From JAXHUH01 sp034211175 (GTDB taxonomy: Bacteria; Actinomycetota; Acidimicrobiia; Acidimicrobiales; CAIXPF01), in contig JAXHUH010000343.1 of assembly GCA_034211175.1 (NCBI GenBank), forward strand, positions 1 to 35,002: a DNA stretch of 35,002 nt, written 5' to 3'. The notes under the pieces were generated by a model that was given only the letters and a program-made list of their open reading frames with translations, ran no database searches and was not told where the DNA came from. Both the position numbers and the translations under genes were made by a program. This document shows, piece by piece, positions 31,211 to 35,002 of the stretch. Every line of letters begins with the position of its first letter. Positions within the stretch are counted from its first letter, which is position 1.

Positions 31211-32157
31211 TCGAGTACGCGATCCGTCGCATCGCCGGCGGCCTCCTCGTCCTGTTCATCCTCTCGACGTTCCTGTTCTTCCTCATGCGGGCGGTGCCGG
31301 GTGACGTCGTCCGGCTCCAGCTCGCCGACGCCAGCTCGGTGTCCGAGGAGCGCATGGCCCAGATCGAGGAGGAGCTCGGCCTCGACGAGCCGGCGTGGCA
31401 GCAGTACTTCACCTGGCTCGGCGGTGCGCTCACCGGCGACCTCGGTGACTCGCTGTGGTCGAACCAGTCGGTGGTCTCGATGATCGCGGGGCGGTTGCCC
31501 GTGACGCTCGAGCTCGCGCTCCTGTCGATCGGCATCGCCGTCGTCCTCGGACTGGCGATCGGCGTGATCTCGGCGATCAAACGGGGCGGTTGGCTGGACG
31601 GCACCCTGCGGGTCGGCGCGGTCACCGGGCTGTCGATCCCCAACTACTTCGTCGGCCTGCTGCTGATCACGTTCATGTCGTTGTGGTTCAACTGGGTGCC
31701 CCCACTGAGCTACCAGCGACCGTGGGAGAGCCTGTCGGTCAACCTGCAGCAGATGTGGATGCCGGCCGTCGCGCTCGGCATCAGCGTGGCCGCGTCACTC
31801 GCCCGCCTCACCCGGTCGTCGATGCTCGAGGTGCTCGGCGCCGACTACATCCGGGCCGTGCGGGCCAAGGGCGCGAGCGAGCAGCGCATCAACCTGAAGC
31901 ACGCGCTGCGGAACTCGCTCGTTCCCGTGGTCACGCTGCTGGGCCTCCAGTTCGGGGCGCTCCTCGGGGGCACCGTGATCCTCGAGACGATCTTCTCGCT
32001 CCCGGGGATCGGCAGCCTCGTGTTCGACGCCGTCAACCAGCGGGACTACCCGGTCATCCAGGCGTGCGTGATCCTCTACGGCGGGCTGTTCATCGCCGTG
32101 AACATCGTGGTCGACCTCGCCTACGGCTGGATCGACCCCCGGATCAGGGCGAAGTGA
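31207..32157 (+). CDS. oppB: Oligopeptide ABC importer permease (OppB/DppB type)
   Basis: 316-residue membrane protein with six helices. N-terminal IRRIAGGLLVLFILSTFLFFLMRAVPGD is typical of DppB/OppB. The EAA coupling loop reads LGADYIRAVRAKGASEQRINLKHALRNSLVPVVT, followed by GGTVILETIFSLPGIG. The GTG at 31207 overlaps the oppF stop by 4 nt. It pairs with the permease that starts 7 bp after its stop. Confidence 0.95.
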   Translation: MIEYAIRRIAGGLLVLFILSTFLFFLMRAVPGDVVRLQLADASSVSEERMAQIEEELGLDEPAWQQYFTWLGGALTGDLGDSLWSNQSVVSMIAGRLPVTLELALLSIGIAVVLGLAIGVISAIKRGGWLDGTLRVGAVTGLSIPNYFVGLLLITFMSLWFNWVPPLSYQRPWESLSVNLQQMWMPAVALGISVAASLARLTRSSMLEVLGADYIRAVRAKGASEQRINLKHALRNSLVPVVTLLGLQFGALLGGTVILETIFSLPGIGSLVFDAVNQRDYPVIQACVILYGGLFIAVNIVVDLAYGWIDPRIRAK

Positions 32158-32164
32158 GGTAGCT

Positions 32165-33106
32165 GTGTCCGACACCATCTCCGACCCGCAGGTCACCAGC
32201 CCCGACTCGGATCCGGCCGAGGACCCGTCGGCCCCGCTCGAGGGACGCGAGGACCACGGTCGACGAGCCCGCTTCCAGGCGAGCGCCGGCCACTTCCTCC
32301 GCAACCAGCCACTCGGCGTGGCCTCGGGCCTGTTCATCGGCATCGTCCTCGCCGCCGCGCTGTTCGCGCCGTGGCTCGCGCCGTACAGCCCGACCGAGCA
32401 GACCAGGACCGAGATCCTCGAGTCGCCGAGCATGACCCACTACTTCGGCACCGACGACCTCGGCCGGGACATCTTCAGCCGGGTCCTGTACGGAGCACGC
32501 AGCTCGCTGTTCGTCGCTACCGCGACGATCCTCGCCGCCACCTCGGTCGGCGTGGTCCTCGGCGCCATCTCCGGCTACTTCGGCGGCAAGGTCGACATGG
32601 TCATCCAACGGATCATCGACGCCGTCCTGTCGGTGCCGGTGCTGCTGCTCGGTCTGTTCATCGTGTCGTTGCTCGGTCCGTCGATCCGCAACGTGATCCT
32701 GGCGCTGGCCATCGTGTTCACGCCGAGGTTCTCACGCATCGCCCGGGGGGAGATGCTGCGGATCAAGGTGTCGGAGTACGTCGTCGCCGCCGAAGCCCTC
32801 GGGGCGAGACCGACGCGGGTGATCATGCGCCACGGCATCCCGAACCTGGCGGCACCGATCATCGTGCTGGCCAGCCTCACCTTCGGCCAGGCGATCGTCG
32901 CCGAGTCCGCGCTCTCGTTCCTTGGCCTCGGGGTGCCGCCGCCGGCCCCGTCGTGGGGCCGCATGCTGGCCGACAGCCGCCAGTGGATGCAGATCGCCTG
33001 GTGGATGGTGGTCTTCCCCGGCGCGGCCCTGAGCTTCTCGGTCCTCGCGTTCAACCTCCTCGGTGACGCGCTGAGAGACCACCTCGATCCCAAGCTGGTC
33101 CGCTGA
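32165..33106 (+). CDS. oppC: Oligopeptide ABC importer permease (OppC/DppC type)
   Basis: 313-residue membrane protein. An acidic, disordered N-terminus (1-38) precedes FLRNQPLGVASGLFIGIVLAAALFAPWLAPYSPT and HYFGTDDLGRDIFSRVLYGARSSL, the classic OppC start. The EAA loop is VSEYVVAAEALGARPTRVIMRHGIPN, followed by VAESALSFLGLGVPPPAPSWGRML. Six helices in all. The GTG at 32165 follows GAGGTAG. Confidence 0.95.
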   Translation: MSDTISDPQVTSPDSDPAEDPSAPLEGREDHGRRARFQASAGHFLRNQPLGVASGLFIGIVLAAALFAPWLAPYSPTEQTRTEILESPSMTHYFGTDDLGRDIFSRVLYGARSSLFVATATILAATSVGVVLGAISGYFGGKVDMVIQRIIDAVLSVPVLLLGLFIVSLLGPSIRNVILALAIVFTPRFSRIARGEMLRIKVSEYVVAAEALGARPTRVIMRHGIPNLAAPIIVLASLTFGQAIVAESALSFLGLGVPPPAPSWGRMLADSRQWMQIAWWMVVFPGAALSFSVLAFNLLGDALRDHLDPKLVR

Positions 33107-33147
33107 CGACGGGGCGCAGCGGGCCGGAAACCATCCAAGGGGGGAAC

Positions 33148-34944
33148 ATGAAAGAAGCGCACCGTCTCAGAAGACTGCTCCTCGGCGTGCTCGTCGCCGT
33201 CTTCCTCGTCGCCGCCGCGTGCGGCAGCGACGGGGACGACGACGCGGCCGAGACGGAGTCCGGTCAGGAGGCATCGGACGGCGACGAGGCCGAATCCGAC
33301 GACGGCGAGGACGAGGGCGGCGACGTCGACGAGAGCGAGCTCAGCGCCGACGAGATCGCCGAGGGCCAGGCCAGCGGAACGCTGGGCCTCGTGTCGTCGA
33401 CCAACGACATGCGGGGCGAGGGCGGGCCGCCGGTCCCCGGTGGCGAGCTGGTCGTCGACTGGCCGTCGGACATCGACAGTCTCGACCCGATCACCTCGTC
33501 GTCGTTCCAGACACACAGCCGGATCGGCCCGGTGTACGAGACCCTGTTCACGTTCGACACCGGCCCCGAGATCGGGGCGACCCAGCAGATCCTCATCCCG
33601 CGCCTGGCGACGGGCATGGAGATCTCCGACGACGGGCTGACCTACACGATCAGCCTGCGTGACGACGTCGTGTGGCAGAACGTCGAGCCGACCAACGGCC
33701 GCCCGTTCACCTCCGACGACGTGGTCGCCACGTTCGAGGCCATCAAGGCCGAGGGCTTCCAGTCGTACATGCTGGAGCGGGTCGAGACGATCACCGCGCC
33801 GGACGACTACACCGTCGTGCTCGAGCTGAGCGGTCCGTTCGCCCCGCTCGAGAACTTCCTCGCCAACCACCACATGTGGATCCTGCCCCGTGAGGCGTTC
33901 GAGGGCGGCTACGACCGCACCCAGACCGCCGTCGGCACCGGGCCGTTCATCATGACCGAGCGCGAGGTCGACGTGGAGACGGTCTACGAGAAGAACCCGG
34001 ACTACTGGAAGACCGATCCCGACAACGGCGACGCCCAGCTGCCGTACCTCGACGGGATGCGCATCGTCGTCATCGCCGACACCCAGGCCGCGGCCGCCGC
34101 GTTCCGGGCCGGTGAGACCGACATCTCGTGGACCTCGCTCTCCCCGCAGGAGCGCGAGCTCATGATGGAGCAGTACCCCGAGGCCCAGTACTTCTCGTGG
34201 CTGGACGCGGGCATGGGCCAGGTCGGGCTGAACCAGACGAGCGAGATCTTCCAGGACCCGAACGTCCGGCGGGCCGTCAGCCTGGCGATCGACCGCGACG
34301 GCATGGGTGAGACCATCCGTGGCGGCGGCACCATCCCCGGCCCGGTCGCTCCGGCGCTCGCCGACTACTCCCTCAGCGAGGAGGAGCGTCGCGAGTACCT
34401 CTACTACGACCCGGAGGAGGCCCAGCAGCTGCTGGCCGACGCCGGCTACGCCGACGGGCTCGACGTGACGCTGATCGCCACCACCGGCTACGGCGCCACC
34501 TACAGCCGCCAGACCGAGTGGCTCATCGAGGACCTGACCAACGCCGGGTTCAACGTCACCTACGACGAGCTCGACTACACGACGTACTTCTCGAGCCGTT
34601 GGCCCGACCTCGAGTACGACATCCAGTTCGGCCCGCAGACGCCGTTCCTAGAGCCCGACGAGTGGCTCCGGGCCCAGTTCTACAGCAGCGGCGCACGCAA
34701 CTGGTACGGGGTGAACGACCCGGACCTCGACGCCATGCTCGAGGAGCAGCTCACGCTGGTCGACCGGGACGAGCGGATCGCCAAGATCAAGGAGATCCAG
34801 ACCTACATCCTGGAGAACACGATCGCACCGATCCCGGTGTGGACGTACCTCTCGAACTACCAGTACCAGCCGTGGGTGCGGAACTACTACCGCCACGCCT
34901 CCTACGGCATCCTCGGCATCGAGTACGCGTGGCTCGATCAGTGA
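33148..34944 (+). CDS. oppA: Peptide-binding lipoprotein of the ABC importer (SBP family 5, OppA type)
   Basis: 598-residue extracellular solute receptor. A basic N-terminus and hydrophobic core end in the lipobox VAAAC, with Cys25 as the lipidated residue. Then comes an unusually acidic linker (about 28-70, mostly Asp/Glu with few hydrophobic residues), then the two-lobed family 5 domain: GGELVVDWPSDIDSLDPITSS, LIPRLATGMEISDDGLTYTISLRDDVVW, PFTSDDVVATFEAI, VGTGPFIMTE and VRRAVSLAIDRDGM. The C-terminus (ENTIAPIPVWTYLSNYQYQPWV) is complete. The ATG at 33148 has AAGGGGGG upstream. It is last in the operon, 41 bp after oppC. The ligand may be a peptide but family 5 also binds other compounds. 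Confidence 0.94.
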   Translation: MKEAHRLRRLLLGVLVAVFLVAAACGSDGDDDAAETESGQEASDGDEAESDDGEDEGGDVDESELSADEIAEGQASGTLGLVSSTNDMRGEGGPPVPGGELVVDWPSDIDSLDPITSSSFQTHSRIGPVYETLFTFDTGPEIGATQQILIPRLATGMEISDDGLTYTISLRDDVVWQNVEPTNGRPFTSDDVVATFEAIKAEGFQSYMLERVETITAPDDYTVVLELSGPFAPLENFLANHHMWILPREAFEGGYDRTQTAVGTGPFIMTEREVDVETVYEKNPDYWKTDPDNGDAQLPYLDGMRIVVIADTQAAAAAFRAGETDISWTSLSPQERELMMEQYPEAQYFSWLDAGMGQVGLNQTSEIFQDPNVRRAVSLAIDRDGMGETIRGGGTIPGPVAPALADYSLSEEERREYLYYDPEEAQQLLADAGYADGLDVTLIATTGYGATYSRQTEWLIEDLTNAGFNVTYDELDYTTYFSSRWPDLEYDIQFGPQTPFLEPDEWLRAQFYSSGARNWYGVNDPDLDAMLEEQLTLVDRDERIAKIKEIQTYILENTIAPIPVWTYLSNYQYQPWVRNYYRHASYGILGIEYAWLDQ

Positions 34945-34965
34945 TCGAGCCCGCCATCACGGGCT
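34931..34965 (+). terminator. Palindrome and hairpin at the end of the importer operon
   Basis: GGCTCGATCA (34931-34940) and TGATCGAGCC (34942-34951) form a perfect 10-bp dyad centred on the stop codon of the receptor gene. A second stem, AGCCCG (34948-34953) with CGGGCT (34960-34965) and a 6-nt loop, overlaps it, so the two structures exclude each other. No T-run follows before the sequence ends. A terminator role is plausible only. Confidence 0.4.
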
Positions 34966-34976
34966 GACCGACTGGT

Positions 34977-34996
34977 GGGGGGGGGGGGGGGGGGGG
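34977..34996. other. 20-base G homopolymer at the contig edge
   Basis: Twenty consecutive G residues, six bases from the end of the sequence. No similar run occurs elsewhere. This is the typical look of a sequencing or assembly artefact (dark-cycle G calls) at a contig end and should not be read as biology. Confidence 0.75.
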
Positions 34997-35002
34997 CGCC
35001 CC

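Overview
The window is a very GC-rich, densely packed bacterial contig with many start/stop overlaps of the GTGA/ATGA type. It has frequent GTG (and one TTG) starts, and several genes whose only upstream signal is a TANNNT box six bases before the start codon. These traits, together with the gene families (DUF6529, DUF4230, actinobacterial-style paa and urease clusters, TetR regulators), point to a high-GC Actinomycetota, probably of the Acidimicrobiia type. That assignment is an inference. No rRNA, tRNA, CRISPR array, phage or insertion sequence was found. A 20-base G run at the right edge suggests that the sequence stops at a contig end.

Layout. 1-472: no convincing gene. 473-1087 (-): small SHOCT-like protein with a duplicated motif. 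1516-3318 (-): ECF sigma factor, then a DUF6529 cytochrome b561-like membrane protein and a membrane-anchored blue-copper protein, closed by a strong terminator. 3587-5142 (+): UBP-type zinc finger translationally coupled to a diadenylate-cyclase-like protein with altered catalytic motifs and an added zinc ribbon. 5194-6605: winged-helix regulator and Ser/Thr kinase, divergent around a threefold 15-bp repeat. 6659-9297: coiled-coil membrane peptide (-), CCA-adding/poly(A) polymerase-type enzyme (-), DUF4230 membrane protein (+).

9476-12947: phenylacetyl-CoA epoxidase genes in the order paaA-paaD-tetR-paaB-paaC. They sit behind a perfect PaaR-type palindrome, are joined by 4-nt overlaps, and lack paaE. 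13066-14780: unknown small gene coupled to an amidase. 15059-17548: TetR, ABC ATPase and ABC-2 permease. 17626-20327: family III CoA-transferase coupled to a second amidase. 20524-22508: DedA protein and an MFS exporter (convergent). 22633-23216: ribbon-helix-helix/MazF toxin-antitoxin pair. 23225-23407: three tandem 61-bp hairpin repeats.

23450-27873 (-): urease operon ureABCFGD without ureE. 27975-28781 (-): MTHFR-like protein. 29079-34944 (+): complete oligopeptide ABC importer (two ATPases, two permeases, lipoprotein receptor).

How the parts fit: the paa block activates an aromatic acid-CoA for ring opening. The peptide importer, two amidases and urease together suggest scavenging of organic nitrogen. 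The least understood block is 3587-5142, a zinc-finger plus nucleotide-cyclase-like pair, which is the best candidate for an undescribed system.
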